DNA from: AC-32 sp963766375
Lineage (GTDB): Bacteria; Actinomycetota; Thermoleophilia; Gaiellales; Gaiellaceae
Length of the DNA: 64,000 nt
Direction: 5' to 3'
Assembly (NCBI GenBank): GCA_963766375.1
Contig: CAVXZG010000019.1
Coordinates: 124,001 to 188,000 of the forward strand
Shown: positions 19,546-28,708 of the stretch, piece by piece
How positions within the stretch are numbered: position 1 is the first letter of the stretch
Layout of the letters: each line of letters begins with the position of its first letter
Notes under the pieces: generated by a model
Database searches by the model: none
What the model saw: only the letters and a program-made list of their open reading frames with translations
Told to the model about the DNA's origin: nothing
Position numbers and translations under genes: made by a program

Positions 19546-21036
19546 ATGGGCCGCCCCCGTGTAGCAGGCACCCAGCTCGCTCTTCTCGGCCGTGAACCGA
19601 GTTTCCGCCGCCTGTTCCTGGCGACCCTGGGCTCCGGCGCCGGCACGTGGCTTGCGCTCGTCGCCCTCGAAGTTGACATCTGGACCAGGACGGAGTCCTC
19701 GGCCTGGGTGGCGGCGCTCCTGATCGCCGACCTGCTGCCGATGTTCGCGATCGGGCTGTTGGTCGGGCCGCTGATCGACCGGCTCTCGCGCCGTCGCCTG
19801 ATGATCGGCTCCGACCTCGTTCGCTTCGGCGTCTTCGCGGCGCTGCCGTTCACGACGAGCGCGGTGCAGATCGTAGGGCTCGCGGCGATCGCCGGCATCG
19901 CGACCGGCTTCTTCCGGCCCGCGGTCTACGCGGGCCTGCCGAACCTCGTCAAGGACGACGACCTCCCGAGCGCGAACGCGCTCCTTCAGACGGTCGACAA
20001 CCTGACCTGGGCCCTCGGCTCCCTCGCCGGTGGCGCGCTCGTCGCGGCCGCCGGCGTGGACGTCGCGTACTGGATCAACGCGTGCACATTCCTGATCTCC
20101 GTGGTTTTCCTCTGGCGGATCCCGCAAGGACTGCTGCAGGCCACCCTGGCGGCCAGTCGCGGGCATTGGCTCGACCTCAAGGATGGGTTCGCCCTGACGG
20201 TACGTTCGCGAGCGCTCCTGACCGTGCTGATCGCCTGGAACGTGGCCATGTTCTCGAACGCCGCCGTCAACGTGGCGGAGCCGCGCCTCGCGTTCCGCGC
20301 CTTCGACGCCGGCCAGTTTGGGCTGGGCCTGCTGATGGGCTGCTCCGGAATCGGGCTCGCGTTCGGCGCCTTCCAGGCGAGCTCCTGGATCGACCGGCGC
20401 GGGCTTCCGAACGTCTACGGGGCGTCGCTCGGGCTGATGGCCCTGGGCATCGGCCTGACGGCAATGGCGCCCAACGTCTGGGTCGCGGCCGCGTGCGTCG
20501 TGATCTCCGGCGCCGGGAACGGCGCGGCCGTCGTCTGCAACGCGCTCCTTGTCCAGCGCGGGGCGCCGGATGCGCTGCGGGGACGCGCGTTCGCCGTTCT
20601 GATGAGCTCGAACGTCGCCATGCTCACCCTCGGGATGATCGTCGCGGGCCACTTCACCGACATCGTCGGGCCGCGCTGGATCTGGGGCGCTGCCTCGATC
20701 GCCGCAGGGCTCGCGGGCGTTGTCGGGCTCGTGCTCGCCCGCGCCGCCTCCGGCAGTCCCGGCCTTCCGGAACGACGGCCGCTTCCCGCAGCCGCGGTCG
20801 AGCCCACCGCAGCGCGCTTGAGCATCTTGTCGTGGCAGCACGGCGTGACTTCACGCGGGAGTCGCTCGCTGCCGGCGTTCGCGCCGGCGACCGGCGCGCT
20901 CTCGCGCGGGCGATCACGCTCGTCGAGAACTCCGACCCGCTCGCCTACGAGGTCGTCCGCGACCTCTACCCGGAGACGGGACGCGCGTACGCCGTCGGGA
21001 TCACCGGCCCTCCCGGGGTCGGCAAGTCGACCCTGA
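19546..21036 (+). CDS. Major facilitator superfamily exporter
   Basis: I start at ATG 19546, with AGGTG at 19536-19540. About 12 hydrophobic segments lie in residues 20-420, and the loop GPLIDRLSRRRLMIGSDLVRF between helices 2 and 3 matches the MFS motif A. It resembles the EntS/TetA-like exporters of actinobacteria; the substrate is unknown. The open frame continues to 21036 and overlaps meaB by 205 bases out of frame, with a low-complexity Ser/Arg tail not expected for MFS proteins. A one-base error near 20760-20815 would instead end it at a TGA at 20819-20821, just before meaB. Confidence 0.82.
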   Translation: MGRPRVAGTQLALLGREPSFRRLFLATLGSGAGTWLALVALEVDIWTRTESSAWVAALLIADLLPMFAIGLLVGPLIDRLSRRRLMIGSDLVRFGVFAALPFTTSAVQIVGLAAIAGIATGFFRPAVYAGLPNLVKDDDLPSANALLQTVDNLTWALGSLAGGALVAAAGVDVAYWINACTFLISVVFLWRIPQGLLQATLAASRGHWLDLKDGFALTVRSRALLTVLIAWNVAMFSNAAVNVAEPRLAFRAFDAGQFGLGLLMGCSGIGLAFGAFQASSWIDRRGLPNVYGASLGLMALGIGLTAMAPNVWVAAACVVISGAGNGAAVVCNALLVQRGAPDALRGRAFAVLMSSNVAMLTLGMIVAGHFTDIVGPRWIWGAASIAAGLAGVVGLVLARAASGSPGLPERRPLPAAAVEPTAARLSILSWQHGVTSRGSRSLPAFAPATGALSRGRSRSSRTPTRSPTRSSATSTRRRDARTPSGSPALPGSASRP

Positions 21037-21806
21037 TCAGCGCCCTCGTTCGGCACGTCCGCGACCAGGACCGCTCGGTCGGAGTCATCTCCGTCGATCC
21101 CTCGAGCCCGTTCACCCAGGGAGCGCTGCTCGGCGATCGCATCCGCCTGACCGATCACTTCCTCGACCCCGAGGTCTTCATCCGCTCGATGGGCACCCGC
21201 GGCCACCTCGGAGGGCTCGCGGAGTCGACGCTCCAGGCGCTGCTGGTGCTCGACGCGGGCGGCAAGGACCTCGTCTTCCTCGAGACGGTCGGCACGGGCC
21301 AGGGCGAGGTCGAGGTGATCGGGATCGCAGACACCGTCGTGCTCGTGTTGATGCCCGGCTCCGGCGACTCGATCCAGGCGCTGAAGGCCGGGATCATGGA
21401 GATCCCCGACGTGATCGCGATCAACAAGATGGATCACCCCGCCGCCAAGACGATGCTGAACGAGGTGCGCTCGGTCCTCTCTCTGGACAAGGAGCGGGCG
21501 TGGAAGCCGCCGATCGTGCTCACCGAGGCCATGCGCGCCGAGCACGTGCCGGAGCTCTGGGAGCAGGTCGAGGCACACCGCGCGTTTCTCGAGTCGGAAG
21601 GCCTGCTCGAGGAGCAGCGGCGCAAGAACCTCGCCGGCGAGGTCTTCGCGGTCGCCTCGGCCCGGGCGAAGGCGCACCTCGAGCGGGCGGTCGCGGACGA
21701 TCCCGAGCTGCGGCGCCTGCTCGACGAGGTGCAGAGCCGCGAGCTCGACCCGCTGACGGCCGTCCGGGAGATACTGAGGAAGGTGTTCAAGCTCTCCGGT
21801 GCCTGA
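20832..21806 (+). CDS. meaB: Methylmalonyl-CoA mutase-associated GTPase MeaB (G3E family)
   Basis: 324 residues from GTG 20832. An N-terminal helical part (AGVRAGDRRALARAITLVEN) precedes the G domain: GITGPPGVGKSTLISAL near residue 57, VISVDPSSPFTQGALLGDR near 88, TVGTGQGEVE near 156, and the base-specificity motif INKMD near 197. A C-terminal helix pair ends FKLSGA. MeaB protects and reloads adenosylcobalamin-dependent methylmalonyl-CoA mutase. The mutase itself is not in the window. The stop overlaps the proposed ilvA start. Confidence 0.93.
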   Translation: MAARRDFTRESLAAGVRAGDRRALARAITLVENSDPLAYEVVRDLYPETGRAYAVGITGPPGVGKSTLISALVRHVRDQDRSVGVISVDPSSPFTQGALLGDRIRLTDHFLDPEVFIRSMGTRGHLGGLAESTLQALLVLDAGGKDLVFLETVGTGQGEVEVIGIADTVVLVLMPGSGDSIQALKAGIMEIPDVIAINKMDHPAAKTMLNEVRSVLSLDKERAWKPPIVLTEAMRAEHVPELWEQVEAHRAFLESEGLLEEQRRKNLAGEVFAVASARAKAHLERAVADDPELRRLLDEVQSRELDPLTAVREILRKVFKLSGA

Positions 21807-23004
21807 CTTCAGTCTGGCTCCGGCGAACAGAGAAATGGCGACTAAGACCACCCCGAGCCTGGGCGACATCGAAGAGGCGCGAGCGCGGCTCGAGGGCGTC
21901 GTGCGCGTCACGCCGGTCTACGGCTCTGAGACGCTGTCGCGGATAACCGGGCGCAAGGTCGCGCTGAAGGCGGAGAACCTGCAGCGGACAGGCTCGTTCA
22001 AGATCCGCGGCGCCGTCAACAAGCTCGCGACGCTGACCGAGTCGGAGCGGCGTGCCGGCGTCGTCGCCGCGAGCGCCGGAAACCATGGGCAGGCGGTGGC
22101 ATGGGCGGCGCGCGAGGCCGGCGTCAAGGCAACGGTGTTCATGCCCAAGGACGCGCCGATGGCCAAGGTCGAGCCGACGAAGAACTACGGCGCCAAAGCC
22201 GAGCTCACCGGCGGGACCTTCGAGGAGGCTCTGACCGCTGCGATGGCGTACGCGAAGTCCACCAGCGCCACGTTCGTCCACCCCTACGAAGACGAGAGAG
22301 TGATCGCCGGCCAGGGGACGATCGGGCTCGAGCTCGCCGAGCAGGTGCCGGACCTCGAGACCGTCGTGATCCCGGTTGGCGGCGGTGGGCTGTCCTCAGG
22401 GATCGCGCTGGCGCTGCGCGCGATCAAGCCCGACACCCGCATCGTCGGCGTGCAGGCGGGACTCGACGGGTGGACGATCGCCGACGGGATCGCCGTCAAG
22501 GAGGTCGGCGAACGGACCGGCCGGATCCTCGACGAGGTGCTCGACGACCTGATCAGCGTCACCGACGACGAGATCTGCCGCGCGATCGTGCTCCTGCTCG
22601 AGCGCTCGAAGCTCGTCGTCGAGGGCGCGGGGGCAGTTGCGGTGGCGGCGTTGCTCTCGGGCAAGGCCGGCGGTGAGGGGCCGGCGGTCGCGATCCTCTC
22701 CGGCGGCAACATCGACCCGACGGTGCTGATCTCGGTCATGCGGCACGGGCTCACCTCTGCGGGCCGCTACCTGGTCGTGCGCAGCCGCCTCCAGGACCGC
22801 CCGGGCGAGCTGATCAAGCTGCTCTCGCTGGTGGCCCGGGAGCATGCGAACGTCGTCTCGGTCGAGCATCACCGCGAGGGCATGGACGTGCCCGTCACCG
22901 AGAGCGAGATCGAGCTGACCCTGGCGATGCGCGACGAGCACCATTGCGCCGTGCTGCTCGAGACCCTGCGCAGCCTCGGCTACACGGTCGAGCGGATCAG
23001 GTAG
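21799..23004 (+). CDS. ilvA: Threonine ammonia-lyase with C-terminal ACT domain
   Basis: 401 residues from GTG 21799 (ATG 21835 is an alternative, giving 389). The PLP lysine is in LQRTGSFKIRGAVNKLATL near residue 68, SAGNHGQAVA near 94, the phosphate-binding PVGGGGLSSGIALAL near 195 and the late SGGN near 302. Residues ~325-401 form one ACT domain (LVVRSRLQDRPGELIKLLSL). It deaminates threonine to 2-oxobutanoate, the first committed step to isoleucine or catabolism to propionyl-CoA. That carbon would reach methylmalonyl-CoA, fitting the adjacent meaB; the link is an inference. Confidence 0.92.
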   Translation: MPDFSLAPANREMATKTTPSLGDIEEARARLEGVVRVTPVYGSETLSRITGRKVALKAENLQRTGSFKIRGAVNKLATLTESERRAGVVAASAGNHGQAVAWAAREAGVKATVFMPKDAPMAKVEPTKNYGAKAELTGGTFEEALTAAMAYAKSTSATFVHPYEDERVIAGQGTIGLELAEQVPDLETVVIPVGGGGLSSGIALALRAIKPDTRIVGVQAGLDGWTIADGIAVKEVGERTGRILDEVLDDLISVTDDEICRAIVLLLERSKLVVEGAGAVAVAALLSGKAGGEGPAVAILSGGNIDPTVLISVMRHGLTSAGRYLVVRSRLQDRPGELIKLLSLVAREHANVVSVEHHREGMDVPVTESEIELTLAMRDEHHCAVLLETLRSLGYTVERIR

Positions 23005-23008
23005 CGCG

Positions 23009-26000
23009 GTGCTCGTCTGCGCGCAGTGCGGCCGCGAGAACGCGGACGACTCGCGTTTCTGTTCCGGTTGCGGCGCATCGCTGGCCGCTCCCGCGCCCGC
23101 CCAGCGTGAGGAGCGCAAGGTCGTCACGATTCTCTTTGCCGACCTCGTCGGCTTCACCTCACAGGCGGAGCAGCTCGACCCCGAGGATGTCCGCGCGACG
23201 CTCTCGCCGTACTACGCCCAACTCCGCGAAGAGCTGGAGCGCCACGGCGGGACCGTCGAGAAGTTCATCGGCGACGCGGTGATGGCGGTCTTCGGGGCGC
23301 CGGTGGCGCACGAGGACGATCCCGAGCGCGCCGTCCGCGCAGCGTTCGCGATTCGTGAGGCGATCATCGAGGACGGGCGGCTCCAGGTGCGCATCGCGGT
23401 GACGACGGGCGAGGCGCTCGTCACCCTCGACGCGCGCACGAGCGAGGGTGAGGGAATGGTCGCCGGCGACGTCGTCAACACGGCGGCGCGACTTCAGACG
23501 CGCAGCGCCCGTGAACGGCATCCTCGTCGACGAGAGCACGCAGCGCGCAACGCGCCAGGCGATCGACTACGGCGAGGCTCGAGCCCGTTGCCGCGAAGGG
23601 GAAGACGGAGCCGGTCCGCGTGTGGGAGGCGCGGGAAGCGCGCTCGCGCTTCGGCGTCGACGTCACTCAGGAAGGCGCTCCCCTCGTGGGGCGGCAGCGC
23701 GAGCTCGATTTCCTCACCGACGCCCTGACCCGGGCCAGAGAGGAGCGCGCGCCACAGCTCGTGACGGTCGTCGGCGTGCCGGGGATCGGCAAGAGCCGTC
23801 TCGTCTACGAGCTCTCGCGCGCGGTCGACGCCGATCCGGAGATCATCTACCTGGCGGCAGGGCCGCTCGCTCCCCTACGGCGACGGCGTGACGTACTGGG
23901 CCCTCGCCGAGATGGCGAAGGCGCAGGCGGGGATCTTCGAGACCGATACGCCGGAGGAGGCCGAGCGAAAGCTGGCCGAGGCCGTCTCCGCCCTGGGCGC
24001 AGACGACTCGGAACGAATGCTGGAGAACCTGCGCCCTCTGGTGGGCATCGTGGCCGAGGGAGAGGTCGGCGGAGACAAGCGGGCGGAGCGCTTCGCCGCC
24101 TGGCGGCAGTTCTTCGAGGCGCTCGCCGACCAGCGGCCGGCGGTGCTCGTCTTCGAGGACCTGCACTGGGCCGACGACGACCTGCTCGACTTCGTCGATC
24201 ATCTGGTCGACTGGGGAGACCGGGGTGGCGCTGCTCGTCGTGTGCGTCACCCGTCCGGAGCTCCTCGAGCGGCGGCCGGGCTGGGGCGGCGGGAAGCCGA
24301 ACGCCGTCACGTTGTCGGTCTCGCCGCTCTCCGACGAGGAGACTCGCACGTCTGCTGGCCGGCCTGCTCGATCGATCCGTGCTTCCGGCCGATCTGCAGG
24401 TGACGCTGCTCGCGCGCGCAGGCGGGAATCCGCTCTACGCAGAGCAGTTCGCGCGCCTGGTCGCCGAGACGCAGGCGGGACGCGGAGCTGCCCATGCCCG
24501 AGAACGTGCAAGGGATCATCGCGGCCCGCCTCGACGGGCTTTCCGTGGACGAGAAGCAGCTTCTTCAGGACGCGGCGGTGCTCGGGAAGGTCTTCTGGCT
24601 CGGCGCGGTCAGCGCGGTCGGAGGGCGCGAGCGGCGCGAGGCCGAGGAAGCCCTTCACGCGCTTGTGCGGAAGGAATTCGTGCGTCGCGAGCGTCGCTCG
24701 TCGGTCGGCGCCGACGAGGAATACGCCTTTCGGCACGTGCTCGTCCGGGACGTGGCCTACGCGCAGATTCCGCGGGCCGGTCGGGCCGAGCGTCACGAGC
24801 GGGCAGCCGGCTGGATCGAGCAACTCGGCCGGCCCGAGGATCACGCCGAGATGCTGGCGCATCACTACCTCGAGGCCCTTCGGCTCCGCCGAGCTTCCGG
24901 CCAGGAACCGGGGCCGGAGTTGCTCGAGCGCGCCCGGTTCGCCGCCCGCGATGCAGGCGACCGCGCGTTGGCGCTCGGGGCATTTCCCTCAGCCGCGCAT
25001 CTGTACGAGGCGGCGCTCGAGCTCTGGCCTCTGGACGACGATCACCGTCCGGGGCTGCTGCTGGCCTACGCCCGCAGCCGCGTCGACGACGCAGCCCTCG
25101 ACGACAGCGTGCTCGAGGAGGCTGCGCGCGGTCTCCTCTGGCCGGGAACGACGAGGCCTCAGCGGAGGCGAAGACGCTGCTGGCAGGGGTCTGGCTGGGC
25201 CGCGGTGATCGCGAAGAAGGCCGTCAGACAACTGGAGAGCGCCTTCAGCCTCGTCGAGGATCGCGGGCCTTCTCCGGAGAAGGCGTACGTGCTCCAGGAG
25301 CTGTCACGCATCACGATGATGGGCTCGGATTTCGAGCGGGCGATCGAGCTCGGATCGGAATCGCTGCGGCTGGCGGAGGAGCTCGGCCTCGACTCGGTGC
25401 GCTCCCGGAATCTGAACACCATCGGCGTGGCGAAGATTCAGATGGGTGACCTCGAGGGCTCGACGATCTCGAGCAGGCCGTTGTCGATCGCGGCCGCTGC
25501 CCACTCCCACGAGGAAGGTCCGGCGGCCGCGAACCTGACGTGGAGACCGCACTGCTCGGCGACGTGCGGCGGGCAGGCGAGCTGCACGAACAGACCCGCA
25601 GGATCGCCGACCGCCTCGGGCTCGACAGCTTCATCCGCTGGCAACGGGCGGAGCACACATTCCACTGTCACTGGGAGGGCCGCTGGGACGAGGCGTTCGC
25701 GACGGCGGATCAGTTCATCCGCGAGGTCGAGGCCGGCCAGGCGCATTACATGGAGGCACCTTGTCGCTACATCCGCGGGACGATTGGGTTGCGCGCGGGG
25801 CAACGTGACGGCTGCGCTCGCCGATGCACGACTGAGCCACGGAGTCGGCGCGCGGAGCCCGCGATCCGCAGACGCTCAATCCGTCCCTGGCGTTCGAAGC
25901 GCAGACGAGCTTGGCGGTCGGCGACCGTGAGTCGCGCGAGCACCTTCGCCGACGAGCTGCTCGACGCCTGGCGCTCCGACGGGGTTCCCCGGCACATGAG

Positions 26001-26332
26001 TCCGTAGGACGGTGCCTGGGCGTTCAGTGAGCTTGGTCGCGGCCGTGAGTTCGTCGAGGCGCTCGAGCGGGCGCGGGCTCAGACGCCATGGCATGAGGCG
26101 GCGCGTCTCGTCGTCGCCGGCGACCTGGCCGGGGCAGCCGAGCTCTATGCCGAGATCGGTTCCGTGCCGGACGAGGCGTACGCACGGCTGCGAGCCGCCG
26201 CGGCCTTCGTCGGGTCGGGCCGCCGCGTCGAGGCGGACGGTCAGCTCAGGCTCGCACTCCCGGTGCTTGCGCAAGTTGGGTGCGACTGCCTGGGCCGCCG
26301 AGGCCGAGGCGCTGCTGGCCGAGTCAGCCTGA
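23009..26332 (+). pseudogene. Zinc-ribbon class III adenylate/guanylate cyclase - AAA ATPase - TPR-like regulator, broken by many frameshifts
   Basis: Read across frames it encodes a protein of ~1,100 residues. It has a zinc ribbon CAQCGRENADDSRFCSGCG at the start and a class III cyclase core with FADLVGFTS (metal Asp), FIGDAVMAVFG and VRIAVTTGEALV. Then come the AAA/STAND ATPase with P-loop VVGVPGIGKSRLVYEL near 23767 and Walker B VLVFEDLHWADDD near 24150, and helical repeats to 26332 (AWAAEAEALLAES). I can place frame changes near 23507, 23578, 23865, 24212, 24345, 24480, 25137, 25210 and 25465, with several more after 25480. Most are +1, often in G runs, but at least two look like -1. Neighbouring ilvA and the MBL gene are intact, so the density here is exceptional. 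Confidence 0.8.
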
Positions 26333-27643
26333 GCCGCCGCAGCGGCGGAAGGCGGTGACCGTGTTGCCGCGCGCCTCCCAATCGTCCACGCCGCTGTCCA
26401 GCACGGGGCGCGCGCGGACACCCTCGGCCGCGAGCGCGCTGGCGGCGACGGCAGCCCGGGCGCCACTCGAGCAGACGGTCACGACCAGCCGCCCGTTCTC
26501 GAGCTCGTCGCGGTAGGCGCGCACGAGCCGGTAGGGGATATGCCGGCTGCCGGGGATGTAGCCCTCGTCCCGCTCGTCCTTCTCCCGCACGTCGAGCAGC
26601 TCGACCGCATCTTCGGCCAGCAGCGTCTCGAGCTCGTCGAGGCCGATCGGATCGAGCCGCTCCGGGGTCTCCAGGTCGAGCAGGTAGCCCCTGACGTCGA
26701 GCAGCCCGACCGCCCGCAGCCGCTCAGCCGCGAGCGCGGCCTGCTCGCGCGAGGAGGCGTGCAGCGAGATCGGCTGCTCCGCATCGAGCATGAAGCCGGA
26801 CTTCGTGCCGAAGGAGGGCCCGTCGACGGGGACGTTGAGCGCGCCCGGAGCGTGCCCGTCCGAATAGGCGTGCGCGGGCCGCACGTCGAGCAGTTGGCCC
26901 TGCACGGACTCCAGCGGCTCGAGCGGCGCCGGCGCGCCGAGGAACGGGCCGCGGTTCAGCGCGACCACACGTTCAACAGTGGGCGGCCGCGGCGACGAGA
27001 TCGAAGCTGACGCGGCAACGAACTCCTGCTGGCTCGAGTGAGCGAGCGCGTGGTTCGTGCGACGCTCCGCCGCGACGGTGGAGGTGCGGTCGGAGCTGAT
27101 GCCGCTCGCGCAGAGCGAGCCGCCGGTGTGCCCGGGGTCGACCTCGGTGTCGCCCGGCAGGTCGACCAGGCGCTGCAGCGAGCGGTAGAGGTCCTCCGCG
27201 CCCTCGCGCGCCTCGATCGCCAGGTCGGGCCGAGCAGCGTCGCCGATCAGGAGCGAATCGCCGGTCAGGAGGTGCCCCTCGACGAGGTAGCAGCAGTGCT
27301 CGGGGCGGTGGCCGGGTGTGTGCAGGACGCGAATCGCGAGCGAGCCGACCTTGACATCCTGTCCGTCCTCGACGGGATCGAATGGAAAGGCCGGCTCGGC
27401 GAGGGGATGAATGCTCACCGCCGCGCCGTGCTCGAGCGCCAATCGGCCGTGCCCGGAGACGTGGTCGGCATGCGTGTGGGTCTCGAGCACGCGCACGATC
27501 CGCACGCCTGCCCGTTCGGCCTCCTCGAGGTAGGGCTCGATCGCGTAAGCGGGATCCACGAGCACCGCCTCGCCGGCTGCCTCGTCGCCGATCAGGTAGG
27601 ACGCGCAGCCGAGGTCATCGTCCACAAACTGTCGGAACAGCAC
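26324..27643 (-). CDS. Metallo-beta-lactamase fold persulfide-dioxygenase-like protein with two rhodanese domains
   Basis: 439 residues from GTG 27643. The MBL domain (1-200) has ETHTHADHVSGH near residue 56, LHTPGHRPEHCCYLV near 109, GDSLLIGD and PGHTGGS. This H-x-H-x-D-H pattern with VSGH is that of ETHE1-like persulfide dioxygenases. Rhodanese 1 (about 240-335) has HASSREQAALAAERL where the active Cys would be, so it looks non-catalytic. Rhodanese 2 (about 345-435) has TVCSSGARAAVAASAL with the active Cys. It likely oxidises glutathione- or other thiol-persulfides to sulfite. Its last 9 bases overlap the end of the converging cyclase gene. Confidence 0.88.
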   Translation of the reverse strand: MLFRQFVDDDLGCASYLIGDEAAGEAVLVDPAYAIEPYLEEAERAGVRIVRVLETHTHADHVSGHGRLALEHGAAVSIHPLAEPAFPFDPVEDGQDVKVGSLAIRVLHTPGHRPEHCCYLVEGHLLTGDSLLIGDAARPDLAIEAREGAEDLYRSLQRLVDLPGDTEVDPGHTGGSLCASGISSDRTSTVAAERRTNHALAHSSQQEFVAASASISSPRPPTVERVVALNRGPFLGAPAPLEPLESVQGQLLDVRPAHAYSDGHAPGALNVPVDGPSFGTKSGFMLDAEQPISLHASSREQAALAAERLRAVGLLDVRGYLLDLETPERLDPIGLDELETLLAEDAVELLDVREKDERDEGYIPGSRHIPYRLVRAYRDELENGRLVVTVCSSGARAAVAASALAAEGVRARPVLDSGVDDWEARGNTVTAFRRCGGSG

Positions 27644-27661
27644 GTCTCCACGACGTTACCA

Positions 27662-28613
27662 ATGTCCGCCGCTAGCTTTCTTGAAGTGAGCAGGGGAACA
27701 CAGCGCGCCCTGGTCGGCGCCGGAGCAGTGCTCGTGGCCGGGCTCGTCGCCGGTGCGGTGGCATTGACGCGGCTGGATTCCGGCCACGGCTCGCTGGTCG
27801 AGACACCCCGAGTGAAGCCGGCGGAGGCCATAGCGCCTCCGCCACCGGGCGCGCTGGTGCTGGGGCAGGAGGCCGGGACCCGCGCGGTCGCGCTGGCGGT
27901 CGGGCAGGGAGCGCGACCGACGCTGACGGCGACGGTGCTCGGCTCGAGCGGCGATGCGGCGTCGGGGCTGCCCCTCTCGTTTCGCGTGGGAGCCGCTTCG
28001 CTTCTGGCACGGTCCTGCGGGCCCGGTTGCTACACGGCCTCGGCGCCTCGGGGTGCGTTGCGTCGCGTCGCGGTCGTCTTGCCCGGCCGGGACGTCGTGT
28101 TCGTGATTCCACCGAAACCGCGACCTGCGGCCGGAATCGTCGCCCGGGCAGCGCGCGTCTTCAGCGGTCTCTCGAGCCTCGTCTACGTCGAGTCGCTCCG
28201 CTCGGGCCCGAAGGGCGGCCTGCTCACCACCTGGCGCCTCAAGGCGCCGAGTGAGGTCACCTACGACATCCGCGGCGGCGCGTCGGCGGTGATCATCGGG
28301 CAACGGCGCTGGGACCGCGACCGGCCCGGCGCTCCCTGGCGGCGCTCGGAGCAGATCCCTGCGCTCCGCGTGCCGCAGCCGAGCTGGGGCCACGTCGCGG
28401 TGAACGCGCACGTTCTCGGCACGCGGCCGGGTCGCCGGCCGGCCGGTCTGGATCGTTTCCTTCGCGAACCCGACCACGCCGGCCTGGTTCACCGCCTGGA
28501 TCGACCGCCGCACCTACCGCACGCTGCGCCTGCGCATGACCGCGGCGGCGCACTTCATGCGCCATCGCTACCTCGAGTTCGACCGGCCGCTCACGATTCG
28601 GCCGCCGCGCTAG
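27662..28613 (+). CDS. Membrane-anchored hypothetical protein, one frameshift
   Basis: From ATG 27662 an N-terminal hydrophobic segment (ALVGAGAVLVAGLVAGAVAL, residues ~15-35) looks like a signal anchor. It is followed by a Pro-rich linker, a beta-rich domain (PTLTATVLGSSGDAASGLPL) and LTTWRLKAPSEVTYDIRGG. After about 28430-28445 the frame moves by one base: PVWIVSFANPTTPAWFTAWI, then RTYRTLRLRMTAAAHFMRH and RPLTIRPPR to TAG 28611-28613. I do not recognise the family. It faces the copper operon and shares a CTAG stop with the 32-residue gene, so an extracytoplasmic metal- or redox-related role is possible but unproven. Confidence 0.65.
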
Positions 28614-28708
28614 ACCGTCCGGCGGATCGCCTCGAGCACGACGAACCAGGCGACCGCCGCTGCCGCGAGGGCGACGAGCGCGAGCAGTAGGCGCGCCCGC
28701 ACGTTCAT
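28610..28708 (-). CDS. 32-residue single-pass membrane peptide at the end of the copper operon
   Basis: ATG 28706-28708 forms an ATGA overlap with the copCD stop (TGA 28705-28707). The peptide MNVRARLLLALVALAAAAV continues AWFVVLEAIRRTV, a single hydrophobic helix with basic ends. The exact 4-base coupling and the shared CTAG with the opposite gene support real translation. Function is unknown; small helices of this type often stabilise membrane partners. Confidence 0.55.
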   Translation of the reverse strand: MNVRARLLLALVALAAAAVAWFVVLEAIRRTV

